The position numbers and the translations under genes were made by a program. Below are positions 19,907 to 29,876 of a stretch of 64,000 bases of DNA, piece by piece. The stretch's first letter is position 1. The number at the start of each line of letters is the position of its first letter. The DNA is from Glaciimonas sp. PCH181 (lineage in GTDB: Bacteria; Pseudomonadota; Gammaproteobacteria; Burkholderiales; Burkholderiaceae_D). The notes below the pieces were generated by a model that searched no databases, had not been told where the DNA came from, and worked only from the letters and a program-made list of their open reading frames with translations. The stretch covers positions 682,001 through 746,000 of the forward strand of contig NZ_PYFP01000002.1 of NCBI RefSeq assembly GCF_003056055.1, written 5' to 3'.

Positions 19907-20644
19907 TTATTTAACAGTCGCAAATTTGGCTTCGAGCGCCTTGGCATCGATAAAGCCGGGAATGCGTGAGCCATCGGTAAAGATAATCGTCGGAGTGCCG
20001 GTCACATTCAGTTTCTGCCCCAGCGCCAACACTTTATCGTTCGGCGTATCGACGCAGCTTGAAGCGGCCGTCGCTGGTATTTTGCCGTTTATCATCCAGT
20101 CGTCCCAAGCTTTATGACGATCAGCGCTACACCAGACATTTTTAGACTTGATAGAAGAGTCCGGGGCCAGAATGTTGTACATAAATGTATACACCGTGGT
20201 GTTATCGACCTCTTGCAGCGTCTTGCGGAATTTTTTGCAATAACCGCAGTTTGGATCTTCAAAGACCGCAATAACGCGCTTGCCATTACCCTTCACCACC
20301 TTTATCGCCTGATCGAGTGGCAAATCAGAAAATTTCACCTTGCTGATTTCATCCATGCGTTCCTTGGTGAAATCGCGTGAACTATCCGCATCCAGAATCC
20401 GGCCTACAAACATGTATTTAGCCTGAGCATCGGTGTAAAAAATATCCTTGCCGACGCGCACCTCAAACATCCCCAGATAAGGTGTTTTAGTCACTTGGTC
20501 GACTTTAACGCCGTCGCCTAAACGCGGCTCCATTAATTTTTTTACATTTGCTTCCTGGGGCGTTTCGGCGATTGCCGCTGTCGTTACCATCCCTATCATC
20601 GCCACCAACAATAGTGGCTTTAAATAACTATTCCAAACTTGCAT
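19907..20644 (-). CDS. dsbC: Thiol:disulfide interchange protein DsbC
   Basis: Periplasmic disulfide isomerase. Signal peptide (YLKPLLLVAMIGMVTTAAIAE), N-terminal dimerisation domain, then a thioredoxin domain with the redox motif CGYC in FEDPNCGYCKKF, a second Cys pair (VWCSADRH and SSCVD) and the cis-Pro loop TGTPTIIF. Start ATG at 20644 is chosen because AAGGGAG lies just upstream; a 14-residue in-frame extension overlaps the previous gene and spoils the signal peptide. It starts 10 bp after the UbiH-like gene, in one operon. Confidence 0.95.
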   Translation of the reverse strand: MQVWNSYLKPLLLVAMIGMVTTAAIAETPQEANVKKLMEPRLGDGVKVDQVTKTPYLGMFEVRVGKDIFYTDAQAKYMFVGRILDADSSRDFTKERMDEISKVKFSDLPLDQAIKVVKGNGKRVIAVFEDPNCGYCKKFRKTLQEVDNTTVYTFMYNILAPDSSIKSKNVWCSADRHKAWDDWMINGKIPATAASSCVDTPNDKVLALGQKLNVTGTPTIIFTDGSRIPGFIDAKALEAKFATVK

Positions 20645-20654
20645 TACAACTCCC

Positions 20655-21944
20655 TTAATTTTTTTCCACTGTGCGGCCAAAAGCATGGCCCATTAATCGT
20701 CGCTTTAAGACCGGAAGTTTATCCAGCAAGTTCAATCCAGCATTTCGCACCAGGCGCAACGGCCCGATATCAAGCCCAAATAACCGCTCAAGACCGTCTG
20801 TCGCCACCTGCATCAACAAAATTTCTTCCTTGCGTGAGCGTGCGTAACGCGCCAATACTGTCGCATCGCCGCAATCGCGATGCGGGCCGCGCTCACTTAA
20901 TACCTTAATCAGTGCCACGACATCGCCAAATCCCAGATTCATTCCATGCCCTGCCAGCGGATGGATAACATGCGCCGCATCGCCAATCAACGCCACACGC
21001 GGTGCGACCAGCGCATGGCTGCGGATCAATGACAATGGAAAATTCTGTACGATTTCCGGCTGCAACGGTTGTAATTGCCCTAACTGCTCACCAGCCAGCA
21101 CCGACAACCGCACTGCCAACTCAGTCAGCGACTCACCCAGCAACGTCGCCGCCAACGCCTCTGGCGCAGACCACACCAGCGATACGCGCTTGCCCGGCAA
21201 TGGCAATAAAGCAACGATCCCCTCTTCGGCCGTAAACCATTGATGCGCCACATCATGATGCGGCCGTTCGATCTCAAAGTTAGCAACGATGGCACGCTGA
21301 TGATACGCCCGATAGTCGATTCCGATTTCGCATTGATTGCGAACCCACGATTGCGCACCGTCGGCACCGACCAACAACGCGGATTTCAGGACGGCGCCAT
21401 CTTCCAGCTGCAACGTAGCGCCATCGGCATCGACCGTCATTTGCTGCGCACGGCCATATACCACGCGCACGTTATGCGCAAATTTCAGCGCCGCATCGAG
21501 CGCCTGATTCAAATTGCGATCTTCAACAATCCAAGCCAGCGCATTGGTCCGGGCACTAAAAGCATCAAAGTTGATCTTGCCAGCAGCGGCGTCCGCGCCA
21601 CCTTTTACCAGCATGCTTTCCACCGGCGCGACCCGACTAGCATCCAGCGCATCCCAGACCTTCAGTCCAGACAGCAAACTTCGCGCCACATGATTTAACG
21701 CATACACCCGCGTATCCCATGCGCCAGAAACGTCATCGGGACGACTCGCGCCTTTCAACGGTGCACCTAATAAGGTGACGGAAAGACCGGCCTGCGCCAA
21801 TCCCAACGCCGCAACCTTACCGACCGCGCCGTTGCCGACGATACAAATATCACTACGAGAAACATTTCGCGAAGAAATAGAAAGCGTACTTTGCGCCGCT
21901 AAACCAGCGCCGACGCTCTTGGAGGGGGGTCTGAAATCATTCAT
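20655..21944 (-). CDS. UbiH/UbiF/VisC family FAD monooxygenase
   Basis: 429-residue flavoprotein hydroxylase. FAD-binding GxGxxG-like ICIVGNGAVGKVAALGLAQ at about residue 33, the conserved DG motif VGADGAQSWVR, and the second FAD motif ALIGDAAHVIHPLAGHGMNLG. This is the ubiquinone-ring hydroxylase family; which position is hydroxylated cannot be told from sequence alone. Residues 1-30 are an extra Ser-rich leader. dsbC follows 10 bp after the stop, a common pairing in betaproteobacteria. Confidence 0.9.
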   Translation of the reverse strand: MNDFRPPSKSVGAGLAAQSTLSISSRNVSRSDICIVGNGAVGKVAALGLAQAGLSVTLLGAPLKGASRPDDVSGAWDTRVYALNHVARSLLSGLKVWDALDASRVAPVESMLVKGGADAAAGKINFDAFSARTNALAWIVEDRNLNQALDAALKFAHNVRVVYGRAQQMTVDADGATLQLEDGAVLKSALLVGADGAQSWVRNQCEIGIDYRAYHQRAIVANFEIERPHHDVAHQWFTAEEGIVALLPLPGKRVSLVWSAPEALAATLLGESLTELAVRLSVLAGEQLGQLQPLQPEIVQNFPLSLIRSHALVAPRVALIGDAAHVIHPLAGHGMNLGFGDVVALIKVLSERGPHRDCGDATVLARYARSRKEEILLMQVATDGLERLFGLDIGPLRLVRNAGLNLLDKLPVLKRRLMGHAFGRTVEKN

Positions 21945-21990
21945 GAATGCATTATAACGACTACTAATTCAAAAAAAACACATAAGGGGT

Positions 21991-22018
21991 TTGCTAATTC
22001 AAAATGTCTTGCTATAAT
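21991..22018 (+). promoter_or_regulatory. Promoter of tRNA-Phe
   Basis: TTGCTA (21991-21996), 16-base spacer, TATAAT (22013-22018), ten bases before the mature tRNA 5' end. Confidence 0.75.
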
Positions 22019-22028
22019 TCCGCTCCTT

Positions 22029-22104
22029 GGCCTGGTAGCTCAGTCGGTAGAGCAGAGGATTGAAAATCCTTGTGTCGGTGGTTCGATTCCGCCCCGGGCC
22101 ACCA
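22029..22104 (+). tRNA. tRNA-Phe (GAA)
   Basis: 76-nt cloverleaf. Acceptor GGCCTGG pairs with CCGGGCC (one G-U), D-loop AGCTCAGTCGGTAGAGC, anticodon loop TTGAAAA (anticodon GAA), T-arm GGTTCGATTCC, and an encoded CCA end at 22102-22104. Confidence 0.98.
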
Positions 22105-22125
22105 AGAAATGGTAGGACTATCAAA

Positions 22126-22161
22126 GGATTACACGCTTCGGCTTGTAATCCTTTTTTGTTT
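22126..22161 (+). terminator. Terminator after tRNA-Phe
   Basis: Perfect 8-bp stem GGATTACA / TGTAATCC around a GC-TTCG-GC apex, followed by six T, a G and more T. Confidence 0.9.
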
Positions 22162-22266
22162 TCAGCTGCGATTTGCTGTTTATCTCAGCCGATATACAAA
22201 TTCTTGCGTAGCTATGAGTGATTTTAAATCTTGCTGCGCCGACTTAAGGTGAGAATTCTTAGCCCA

Positions 22267-22589
22267 TCAGTGATCAGCCTTATCCAGTTCAGCAAATACC
22301 TCGTCGGCGTCACAAAATGTGCCTTGCGCAATTTCACGATTATTTAACGCCAAAATTTTTAGCAGTGCGCGCGTTTCTTCTTGCCATTTGATATATTTGC
22401 ACGACGCCAAAGATTTAACTGGCTTGTCCGAACCGGCAATGCGCAGATTTTCCGCATTGCTTGCAATCACCGACCGCTCTCTCGTGAATAAGTCAGCTAT
22501 TGTTTTTGCGTCAGCCAAAGGCTTTCGCCGTTAAGTCGAACAGAAACGTGTCCACCGTCTGCCGGTTCATAAATGATTCTTTCGCTCAT
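22267..22589 (-). pseudogene. RhuM-like / Phd-antitoxin-like chimeric remnant
   Basis: Two overlapping fragments in different frames. From ATG 22589 a 30-residue start (IIYEPADGG, VSVRLNGESLWLTQKQ) matches the N-terminus of RhuM-family proteins and stops at 22497. One missing A there would restore the next frame, which continues IADLFTRERSVI, also RhuM-like. Soon after, the sequence stops resembling RhuM and ends ALLKILALNNREIAQG-TFCDADEVFAELD, which resembles the C-terminus of a Phd/YefM-type antitoxin. I read it as an internal deletion fusing two decayed genes, plus a 1-bp frameshift. No toxin partner is visible. Confidence 0.6.
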
Positions 22590-22984
22590 TGCGTTTTGAT
22601 TTTTTTCAAAATGTTCAATAAATTTAACGTTGAATTTGCTTTCAAGATATGCCGACACCCAGGCACGGTATAGTTCAATATGAAAAATTTTATATGAAGC
22701 TATTCAGATGAAACCAAAAACTGCGCATGTTTCACGCTTCTTAGCTTCTTAGTATCCGGTTTGACCGACCGTACGATGAATCGCAGCGAACTAAATCAAG
22801 AAACAGCAAAAATCCCTGACTTATAGGCACAATTCTTCTCTAGCGGGACTGCAGACAAGGCTCCCAACCGTCTGCCTAACTCGCCGATTTTTGGGGTGTA
22901 CTCGACTTGTGATTCTGATGCGAACGGTTTTTACGGAGGAAAAGATAGGGATTTTCTTTAACCTCCCAAAGCCATTATCGCCAA
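22590..22984. other. Gene-poor stretch upstream of the remnant
   Basis: About 395 bp between the RhuM/antitoxin remnant and the prpR stop. No ORF with recognisable similarity. Together with the remnant it looks like a decayed insertion next to tRNA-Phe, but no integrase or repeated tRNA 3' end was seen. Confidence 0.4.
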
Positions 22985-24628
22985 TCACTGATTCTTAATC
23001 TTGCGCCAAAGCGTCGTCCGACTAATCCCAAGATATTTCGCCGCGGCTTCACGGTTTCCATCGAAACGCGCCAATATTTGCACAATGCTTTCAGCGGTTT
23101 GTGGCGCAATGTTTGTTGTCACTGCCGCGATTGCTGGCGCTGGCAATGCGACCTGAACAAATTCCGGCGCAACGCTAATAATGAACGCCGGTGACAAAGC
23201 CTGCAGCGGTTCGGCGGCGAGGAACAACGCCAGTCGTTCCATCAAATTACGTACTTCGCGCACATTGCCCGGCCACGCATAAGCGCTGAGCAGCGGTGCG
23301 CAGGTAACGATTTCGGCGTGCAGATCGGGATGCGGGCGGGCGCCCAAAGCGGCCAGTGCTTTTTTCAAGCACCATTCGGCCAAGGCGATCAGATCATCAG
23401 GACGGTCACGCAACGCTGGCAGCGTCAAACGCAATACCGCTAAGCGATAAAACAAGTCAGCGCGGAAACGGCCTTCGCGTATGCGCTGCTCCAGGTCGCA
23501 ATGGGTGGCGCTGACGATCCGTACATCGACGGGAATCGGCCGCGTTCCGCCCACTCGGACTACTTCGCGTTCTTCTAAAACACGCAGCAAACGCGTTTGT
23601 AGCGTCAACGGCATTTCGCCGATTTCATCCAGAAACAGCGTGCCGCGATGGGCTGCTTCGAACAGTCCGGCATGGCCGCCGCGCCGCGAGCCGGTGAATG
23701 CGCCGTCTTCATAGCCGAACAATTCAGACTCCAGCAGCGACTCTGCAATCGCACCGCAATTGACTGCGACAAATGGCCGGTTGCCTAGCATCGTGCGGGG
23801 ATTTTCACGGTGAATTGCTTGCGCGACCAGTTCCTTGCCGGTCCCGGTTTCGCCCTGAATCAGCACGGTTGCCTGCGATTTGGCGTACAGCACAATCGAT
23901 TGACGCAGGTTTTCCATCGCCAGAGAATCGCCGCGCAAATCGTTGATGCCATGTTTAGCGCGCAGCGTATCGACCACCGGCGCGGAGATAGTCCGACTGC
24001 GACTGCGGCTCGCTTCCAGTTGCGCAAGACGGGCGATTTCCAACGCATCGTCAAAAGCCTGGCGGATTGATGCTGCGGAATAGACGAATACCGCCGCCAG
24101 TCCGGCCTCTTCCGCCAGATCGGTAATCAAACCCGCACCCACAATCGCCTTGATGCCACGGGCCTTCAGCTCGTTTATTTGTGCCCGCGCATCCTCCTCG
24201 GTGGCGTAATTGCGCTGCTCAATTTTAAAACCAAAGGCCTTCTGGAATTCCCTCAGCGCCGGCATGGTAGATTGATAAGTAATGATCCCGATATCAGGTG
24301 TAATCTGGCGTGCGCGAGACAACGCCTGCAATACGTCGAAACCACTGGCGTTGGCAATCACGACCGGCACCGATAAGCGACTTTTAAGATACGCACCGTT
24401 CGACCCGGCAGCGATCACCGCATCACAGCGCTCGGTTTCCATCCGTTCACGGATATGGCGCGCCGCTTCATCGAAGCCCAAATGGATAGGCTCGATAATC
24501 GCGCGGTCGTCGTATTCCAGCGTAATGTCGCGAAAGAGGTCGGAAAGGCGCGATACCGAGACAGTCCAAATTACCGGCGTATGGTTGGGATCAGTGGCAT
24601 CACGGCGGGGAGGAGATGGAGGCGACAT
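22985..24628 (-). CDS. prpR: Propionate catabolism regulator PrpR (sigma-54 activator)
   Basis: 547-residue enhancer-binding protein. The N-terminal PrpR_N domain ([13 protein letters not shown] ... [13 protein letters not shown]) senses 2-methylcitrate in characterised homologues. The central AAA+ domain has [14 protein letters not shown] (usual GAFTGA, conservative change) and LFLDEIGE. The C-terminal Fis-type HTH is [19 protein letters not shown]. It is divergent from prpB, and its start codon overlaps the inverted-repeat site TGTTTCAACT, so it probably represses or tunes its own expression while activating prpBC-acnD-prpF. Confidence 0.94.
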   Translation of the reverse strand: MSPPSPPRRDATDPNHTPVIWTVSVSRLSDLFRDITLEYDDRAIIEPIHLGFDEAARHIRERMETERCDAVIAAGSNGAYLKSRLSVPVVIANASGFDVLQALSRARQITPDIGIITYQSTMPALREFQKAFGFKIEQRNYATEEDARAQINELKARGIKAIVGAGLITDLAEEAGLAAVFVYSAASIRQAFDDALEIARLAQLEASRSRSRTISAPVVDTLRAKHGINDLRGDSLAMENLRQSIVLYAKSQATVLIQGETGTGKELVAQAIHRENPRTMLGNRPFVAVNCGAIAESLLESELFGYEDGAFTGSRRGGHAGLFEAAHRGTLFLDEIGEMPLTLQTRLLRVLEEREVVRVGGTRPIPVDVRIVSATHCDLEQRIREGRFRADLFYRLAVLRLTLPALRDRPDDLIALAEWCLKKALAALGARPHPDLHAEIVTCAPLLSAYAWPGNVREVRNLMERLALFLAAEPLQALSPAFIISVAPEFVQVALPAPAIAAVTTNIAPQTAESIVQILARFDGNREAAAKYLGISRTTLWRKIKNQ

Positions 24629-24685
24629 GTTTCAACTGTTCAAAATGATGTTTCAATATTCCAAAATGTAACATAAGTTGAAACA
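24628..24685. promoter_or_regulatory. Probable PrpR enhancer sites
   Basis: TGTTTCAACT (24628-24637) and its exact reverse complement AGTTGAAACA (24676-24685) flank a third TGTTTCAAT element at 24649. They lie 120-175 bp upstream of the -24/-12 promoter, the normal place for a sigma-54 activator. Confidence 0.7.
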
Positions 24686-24740
24686 ATTTTTCTTTTCGCC
24701 CTGCTTTTCAAGCATGTTAATTTTTTATCGAAAATACCTA

Positions 24741-24753
24741 TAAATATTTGATT
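24741..24753 (-). promoter_or_regulatory. IHF-like site
   Basis: TAAATATTTGATT fits the IHF consensus read on the - strand (YAANNNNTTGATW) and sits in AT-rich DNA between the PrpR sites and the promoter, where bending is needed. Confidence 0.5.
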
Positions 24754-24803
24754 TTATTGATTTATTTTTATTTAAGACACGCTATTCACGCTATCAATCA
24801 AAC

Positions 24804-24820
24804 TTGGCACGATGATTGCT
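24804..24820 (+). promoter_or_regulatory. Sigma-54 (-24/-12) promoter of the prp operon
   Basis: TTGGCACGATGATTGCT: invariant GG (24806-24807) and GC (24818-24819) are ten bases apart, and the rest is near-consensus. It precedes prpB by about 65 bp. Confidence 0.9.
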
Positions 24821-24885
24821 GAGTATAGAGAAAATGCCAGTGCAGATCTCTGCATGAAACAAATTGCCATCCAACAGGAGAACAC

Positions 24886-25773
24886 ATGAGTCAATATTCC
24901 GCAGGCGCTGCCTTCCGTAAGGCGATGCAAGAAGAATCCCCGCTGCAAGTGGTCGGCGCGATCAATGCGAACCACGCGCTGCTCGCTAAACGTGCCGGTT
25001 TCAAGGCGATTTACCTGTCCGGTGGCGGTGTCGCAGCGGGTTCGCTGGGCTTGCCCGACCTTGGCATTTCCAATCTGGATGACGTGCTGACCGACGTGCG
25101 CCGCATCACTGATGTATGCGATCTGCCATTGCTGGTCGATGTAGATACGGGCTTCGGTTCGAGCGCTTTCAACGTGGCGCGTACCGTTAAATCGATGATC
25201 AAGTTTGGCGCAGCAGCGATTCATATCGAGGACCAAGTCGGCGCCAAGCGCTGCGGTCATCGTCCGAACAAAGAAATCGTCAGCAAGCAGGAAATGGTCG
25301 ACCGTATCAAGGCCGCCGTCGATGCTCGCACCGACGATAATTTCGTCATCATGGCGCGTACTGATGCGCTGGCCGTCGAAGGCTTGGAGTCTGCGCTGGA
25401 ACGTGCGATTGCCTGCGTTGAAGCCGGTGCTGACATGATCTTCCCGGAAGCGATTACAGAGCTGGCGATGTATAAGCAGTTTGCTGCCGCCGTCAAAGTC
25501 CCGGTACTTGCCAACATCACCGAATTCGGCTCGACACCGCTGTTTACAATAGATGAGCTGAAATCAGCCGATGTCGGTCTGGTGTTGTATCCGTTGTCCG
25601 CTTTCCGCGCAATGAACAAGGCCGCCGAAAACGTGTACACCGCGATTCGCCGCGATGGCACGCAAAAGAACGTGGTCGACACCATGCAAACCCGCATGGA
25701 ATTGTATGACCGCATCAATTATCACGATTTCGAGCAGCATCTGGATGCGTTGTTTGCCGCACAGAAAAAATAA
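24886..25773 (+). CDS. prpB: 2-methylisocitrate lyase
   Basis: Last step of the 2-methylcitrate cycle: splits 2-methylisocitrate into pyruvate and succinate. 295 residues of the isocitrate lyase/PEP mutase superfamily. The metal-binding VDVDTGFG and the catalytic KRCGH motif ([11 protein letters not shown]) are present, as is the short length that separates it from isocitrate lyase. Good ribosome site AGGAGAACAC before ATG 24886. First gene after the sigma-54 promoter. Confidence 0.97.
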   Translation: MSQYSAGAAFRKAMQEESPLQVVGAINANHALLAKRAGFKAIYLSGGGVAAGSLGLPDLGISNLDDVLTDVRRITDVCDLPLLVDVDTGFGSSAFNVARTVKSMIKFGAAAIHIEDQVGAKRCGHRPNKEIVSKQEMVDRIKAAVDARTDDNFVIMARTDALAVEGLESALERAIACVEAGADMIFPEAITELAMYKQFAAAVKVPVLANITEFGSTPLFTIDELKSADVGLVLYPLSAFRAMNKAAENVYTAIRRDGTQKNVVDTMQTRMELYDRINYHDFEQHLDALFAAQKK

Positions 25774-25837
25774 GCACCGCCGTTGTAGTTGAATACGATT
25801 ATTTACACCGATTCTTTTCCGTCAGGAGACACCAAAA

Positions 25838-26986
25838 ATGAGCGAAGCACCAACCGTTTTCAAAGCAAAAAAATCCGTCGCACTATCCGGCGTCACCGCA
25901 GGTAACACCGCGCTATGTTCCGTCGGTAAAACCGGTAACGATTTGCACTATCGTGGCTATGACATTCTGGATGTCGCCGAAACGTGCGAATTCGAAGAAA
26001 TCGCCTATCTGCTAGTCCACGGCAAACTGCCGACAGCTGCCGAACTCAAAGGCTACAAAGCCAAACTAAAATCCTTGCGCGGCTTACCTGCCAGCGTCAA
26101 AGCTGCGTTAGAAGCTCTGCCTGCCGCATCGCATCCGATGGACGTCATGCGTACCGGCGTATCGGTACTAGGCTGCACGTTGCCAGAAAAAGATGACCAC
26201 AATGCGCCGGGCGCACGCGACATCGCTGACCGTTTGATGGCATCCCTTGGCTCGATGCTGCTGTACTGGTATCACTTCAGCACCAACGGCAAACGTATCG
26301 AAGTTGAAACCGATGACGAGTCTATCGGCGGCCATTTTCTGCATCTGCTGCATGGCGTAAAACCATCCGCAGAATGGGAAAAAGCGATGCATGTTTCGCT
26401 GAACTTGTACGCGGAACACGAATTCAACGCCTCCACATTTGCCAGCCGCGTGATCGCTGGCACAGGCTCTGATTTTTACTCTGCCATCACCGGCGCCATC
26501 GGCGCATTGCGCGGTCCAAAACACGGCGGCGCGAACGAAGCAGCATTCGAAATCCAGAAGCGTTACGACAATCCGGACGAAGCCGAAGCCGATATCCGCA
26601 CCCGCGTAGAAAATAAAGAAGTCGTGATCGGTTTCGGTCATCCGGTGTATACAGTTTCCGATCCGCGCAATAAAGTAATCAAAGAAGTCGCGCGCAAGTT
26701 GTCGGAAGAAGCCGGTTCGACCGCGATGTTCGACATCGCCGAACGTCTGGAAACCGTGATGTGGGAAGTCAAAAAGATGTTCCCGAATCTGGATTGGTTC
26801 TCGGCTGTCTCGTATCACATGATGGGCGTACCGACAGCGATGTTTACGCCATTGTTCGTGATTTCGCGCACTTCCGGTTGGGCCGCACACGTGATCGAGC
26901 AGCGTATCGATAACAAGATTATTCGCCCATCAGCCAATTATGTCGGCCCGGACGATTTAGCCTTCGTGCCTATCGACAAACGCTAA
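25838..26986 (+). CDS. prpC: 2-methylcitrate synthase
   Basis: Condenses propionyl-CoA with oxaloacetate. 382 residues of the citrate synthase family (short, two-domain bacterial form). Catalytic region [13 protein letters not shown] with the active-site His, [13 protein letters not shown] with the second His, and [12 protein letters not shown] with [12 protein letters not shown]. Its place between prpB and acnD makes methylcitrate synthase more likely than citrate synthase. Ribosome site CAGGAGAC. Confidence 0.96.
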   Translation: MSEAPTVFKAKKSVALSGVTAGNTALCSVGKTGNDLHYRGYDILDVAETCEFEEIAYLLVHGKLPTAAELKGYKAKLKSLRGLPASVKAALEALPAASHPMDVMRTGVSVLGCTLPEKDDHNAPGARDIADRLMASLGSMLLYWYHFSTNGKRIEVETDDESIGGHFLHLLHGVKPSAEWEKAMHVSLNLYAEHEFNASTFASRVIAGTGSDFYSAITGAIGALRGPKHGGANEAAFEIQKRYDNPDEAEADIRTRVENKEVVIGFGHPVYTVSDPRNKVIKEVARKLSEEAGSTAMFDIAERLETVMWEVKKMFPNLDWFSAVSYHMMGVPTAMFTPLFVISRTSGWAAHVIEQRIDNKIIRPSANYVGPDDLAFVPIDKR

Positions 26987-26996
26987 TAAGTTGACT

Positions 26997-27027
26997 AGCG
27001 CGCTGCTGATATTTGCCAGTAGCGCGC
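26997..27027 (+). other. Hairpin in the prpC-acnD gap
   Basis: AGCGCGCT-gCTG and CAGt-AGCGCGC pair across a short loop. No T-run follows directly, so it may set relative mRNA levels rather than end transcription. Confidence 0.4.
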
Positions 27028-27194
27028 GGCGTTTTGAAAATGCATTAAACGTCATACCTGAATACAATATCTGGCATCAATGTTATTGAACATCAAAGCA
27101 GGCCAAAGTCCTGCTGTTCATTCCGATCAAGGCCGCAAATAGAGCCGCATCGTTAAGCACAATCCCCGATCACACCCTCTTTCCTGAGTGAGCC

Positions 27195-29789
27195 ATGAAC
27201 ATAGCAAACCGCAAACCCCTGCCCGGCACCAAGCTGGATTTTTTCGATACGCGGGCCGCGGTCGATGCGATCTCGCCCGGCGCGTATGACAAACTGCCCT
27301 ATACTTCACGCATCCTGGCCGAGAACCTCGTGCGCCGCTGCGATCCTGCAACCCTGACCGATTCCCTGAAACAATTCATCGAGCGCAAACGCGATCTGGA
27401 TTTCCCCTGGTTTCCCGCCCGAGTGGTCTGCCATGACATTCTGGGCCAAACCGCATTGGTCGACCTCGCCGGTCTGCGCGACGCGATTGCGGCACAAGGC
27501 GGTGACCCGTCGCTGGTCAATCCTGTCGTACCGACACAATTAGTCGTAGACCATTCGCTGGCAGTCGAGCGCGGCGGCTTTGATGTAGACGCGTTCGAAA
27601 AAAACCGCGCCATCGAAGATCGTCGTAACGAAGACCGTTTCGATTTCATCAACTGGACCAAAAAAGCGTTCAAAAACGTTGACGTCATCCCGCCGGGCAA
27701 CGGCATCCTGCATCAAATCAACCTGGAGCGCATGTCGCCAGTGGTCCAGGTAAAAGATGGCATCGCTTTTCCGGATACGCTGATCGGCACCGATAGTCAT
27801 ACACCGATGGTCGATGCGCTGGGCGTGCTTGCCATCGGCGTCGGCGGTCTGGAAGCCGAAAGCGTAATGCTGGGCCGCGCCTCTTGGATGCGTTTGCCGG
27901 ACATTATCGGCGTTGAACTGAGCGGAAAACCGCAGCCGGGCATCACTGCAACCGATATCGTGCTGGCGCTGACCGAGTTTTTGCGTGCGCAGAAAGTCGT
28001 CTCTTCCTATCTTGAATTCTACGGCGAAGGCGCGTCCCACCTGACGCTGGGCGACCGTGCGACCATCTCTAATATGGCGCCAGAATTCGGCTCAACCGCC
28101 GCGATGTTTTACATCGATGAGCAGACCATCAAATACCTGAAACTCACAGGTCGCGATGATGCGCTGGTCAAACTAGTCGAAATCTACGCCAAAGAAACTG
28201 GCCTATGGGCGGACAGCCTGAAACATGCCGAGTACGAACGCGTCATCAAGTTCGACCTGTCTTCCGTAGTCCGTAACATTGCAGGACCATCCAATCCACA
28301 TAGCCGCGTACCGACCTCCGAACTGGCTGCCCGTGGCATCAGCGGCACGGTAGAAAACGAACCCGGCCTGATGCCCGACGGTGCCGTGATTATCGCCGCC
28401 ATCACCAGCTGCACCAACACCAACAACCCGCGCAACATGATTGCCGCTGGCCTGTTAGCGCGCAACGCAAATGCACGCGGCCTGACGCGCAAGCCGTGGG
28501 TAAAAAGCTCGCTGGCACCCGGCTCGAAGACGGTTAAGTTGTATCTGGAAGAAGCGCAATTGCTGTCGGAATTGGAAACACTGGGCTTCGGCGTCGTCGC
28601 CTTTGCCTGCACCACCTGCAACGGCATGAGTGGTGCGCTGGACCCGGTTATTCAGCAAGAAGTGATCGAGCGTGATCTGTACGCGACCGCTGTTCTCTCT
28701 GGCAACCGTAACTTTGACGGTCGTATCCATCCTTATGCCAAGCAAGCTTTCCTGGCTTCGCCGCCGCTGGTAGTGGCCTATGCGATTGCTGGTACGATCC
28801 GTTTCGATATCGAAAAAGATGTCTTGGGAATTGATGCCGATGGTCATCCTGTCACGCTGAAAGATATCTGGCCTTCCGACGAAGAAATCGATGCCATCGT
28901 TGCCTCCAGCGTCAAGCCAGAGCAGTTCCGTAAAGTCTACGAGCCGATGTTTGCCGTGGTCGCCGACAACGGTGAAAAAGTCAGCCCGCTATATGACTGG
29001 CGTCCGCAAACCACCTACATTCGTCGTCCACCGTACTGGGAAGGCGCATTGGCTGGCGCGCGCACAATGACGGGCATGCGACCGTTGGCAGTATTGGGCG
29101 ACAACATCACCACCGATCATCTATCGCCATCAAACGCGATCATGCTCAATAGTGCAGCCGGTGAATATCTGGCCAAGATGGGTCTGCCTGAAGAAGACTT
29201 TAACTCGTACGCTACGCATCGCGGCGATCACCTGACCGCACAACGCGCCACCTTCGCCAATCCGACGTTAAAAAACGAAATGGTGTTGGAAAACGGCAAG
29301 GTAAAAGCAGGCTCGCTGACACGTCTGGAACCAGAAGGCAAAGTCACCCGCATGTGGGAGGCGATCGAGACTTACATGGAACGCAAGCAGCCATTAATCG
29401 TGATCGCAGGGGCCGACTATGGCCAGGGTTCTTCACGTGACTGGGCCGCCAAAGGCGTGCGTCTGGCTGGCGTCGAGGCCATTGCAGCGGAAGGTTTTGA
29501 GCGCATCCACCGTACCAATCTGGTCGGCATGGGCGTGATGCCGCTGGAATTCAAACCCGGCGTTAATCGCACTACATTAAACATCGACGGCACCGAAACT
29601 TTCGACGTAATTGGCGAACGTACACCGCGTACAACCTTGACGCTGGTGATTAATCGCAAGAATGGCGAACGGGTAGAAGTGCCGGTAATTTGCCGTCTCG
29701 ACACGGCAGAAGAAGTGTCGATCTATGAAGCTGGCGGCGTGTTGCAACGTTTTGCGCAAGACTTTTTAGAGTCGACTACGGCTGCCTGA
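27195..29789 (+). CDS. acnD: Fe/S-dependent 2-methylcitrate dehydratase AcnD
   Basis: 864-residue aconitase-family enzyme that dehydrates 2-methylcitrate to 2-methylaconitate in organisms lacking PrpD. [4Fe-4S] cysteines in [10 protein letters not shown] and [10 protein letters not shown]; swivel-domain signature [13 protein letters not shown]; substrate region [15 protein letters not shown]. It is followed directly by prpF, which is characteristic of the AcnD route because its product needs PrpF isomerisation. Start ATG 27195, with TTCCTGAGTGAGCC upstream, a modest ribosome site. Confidence 0.96.
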   Translation: MNIANRKPLPGTKLDFFDTRAAVDAISPGAYDKLPYTSRILAENLVRRCDPATLTDSLKQFIERKRDLDFPWFPARVVCHDILGQTALVDLAGLRDAIAAQGGDPSLVNPVVPTQLVVDHSLAVERGGFDVDAFEKNRAIEDRRNEDRFDFINWTKKAFKNVDVIPPGNGILHQINLERMSPVVQVKDGIAFPDTLIGTDSHTPMVDALGVLAIGVGGLEAESVMLGRASWMRLPDIIGVELSGKPQPGITATDIVLALTEFLRAQKVVSSYLEFYGEGASHLTLGDRATISNMAPEFGSTAAMFYIDEQTIKYLKLTGRDDALVKLVEIYAKETGLWADSLKHAEYERVIKFDLSSVVRNIAGPSNPHSRVPTSELAARGISGTVENEPGLMPDGAVIIAAITSCTNTNNPRNMIAAGLLARNANARGLTRKPWVKSSLAPGSKTVKLYLEEAQLLSELETLGFGVVAFACTTCNGMSGALDPVIQQEVIERDLYATAVLSGNRNFDGRIHPYAKQAFLASPPLVVAYAIAGTIRFDIEKDVLGIDADGHPVTLKDIWPSDEEIDAIVASSVKPEQFRKVYEPMFAVVADNGEKVSPLYDWRPQTTYIRRPPYWEGALAGARTMTGMRPLAVLGDNITTDHLSPSNAIMLNSAAGEYLAKMGLPEEDFNSYATHRGDHLTAQRATFANPTLKNEMVLENGKVKAGSLTRLEPEGKVTRMWEAIETYMERKQPLIVIAGADYGQGSSRDWAAKGVRLAGVEAIAAEGFERIHRTNLVGMGVMPLEFKPGVNRTTLNIDGTETFDVIGERTPRTTLTLVINRKNGERVEVPVICRLDTAEEVSIYEAGGVLQRFAQDFLESTTAA

Positions 29790-29822
29790 AAACGCAATAC
29801 AAACATCCAACTATCGTGATGC

Positions 29823-29855
29823 TGTGCGGACCAGAAATGAAAAATGGTCCGCACA
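29823..29855 (+). other. Perfect hairpin between acnD and prpF
   Basis: Eleven-base stem TGTGCGGACCA / TGGTCCGCACA, eleven-base loop, no T-run. It is 33 bp after the acnD stop and 21 bp before prpF; a processing or stability element is plausible. Confidence 0.5.
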
Positions 29856-29876
29856 AATTAACCGGATAACGCGACT

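Noticed and set aside
22029..22984. tRNA-Phe as an active integration site
   Set aside because: No integrase gene and no second copy of the tRNA 3' end was found in the following kilobases, so only a decayed remnant is claimed.
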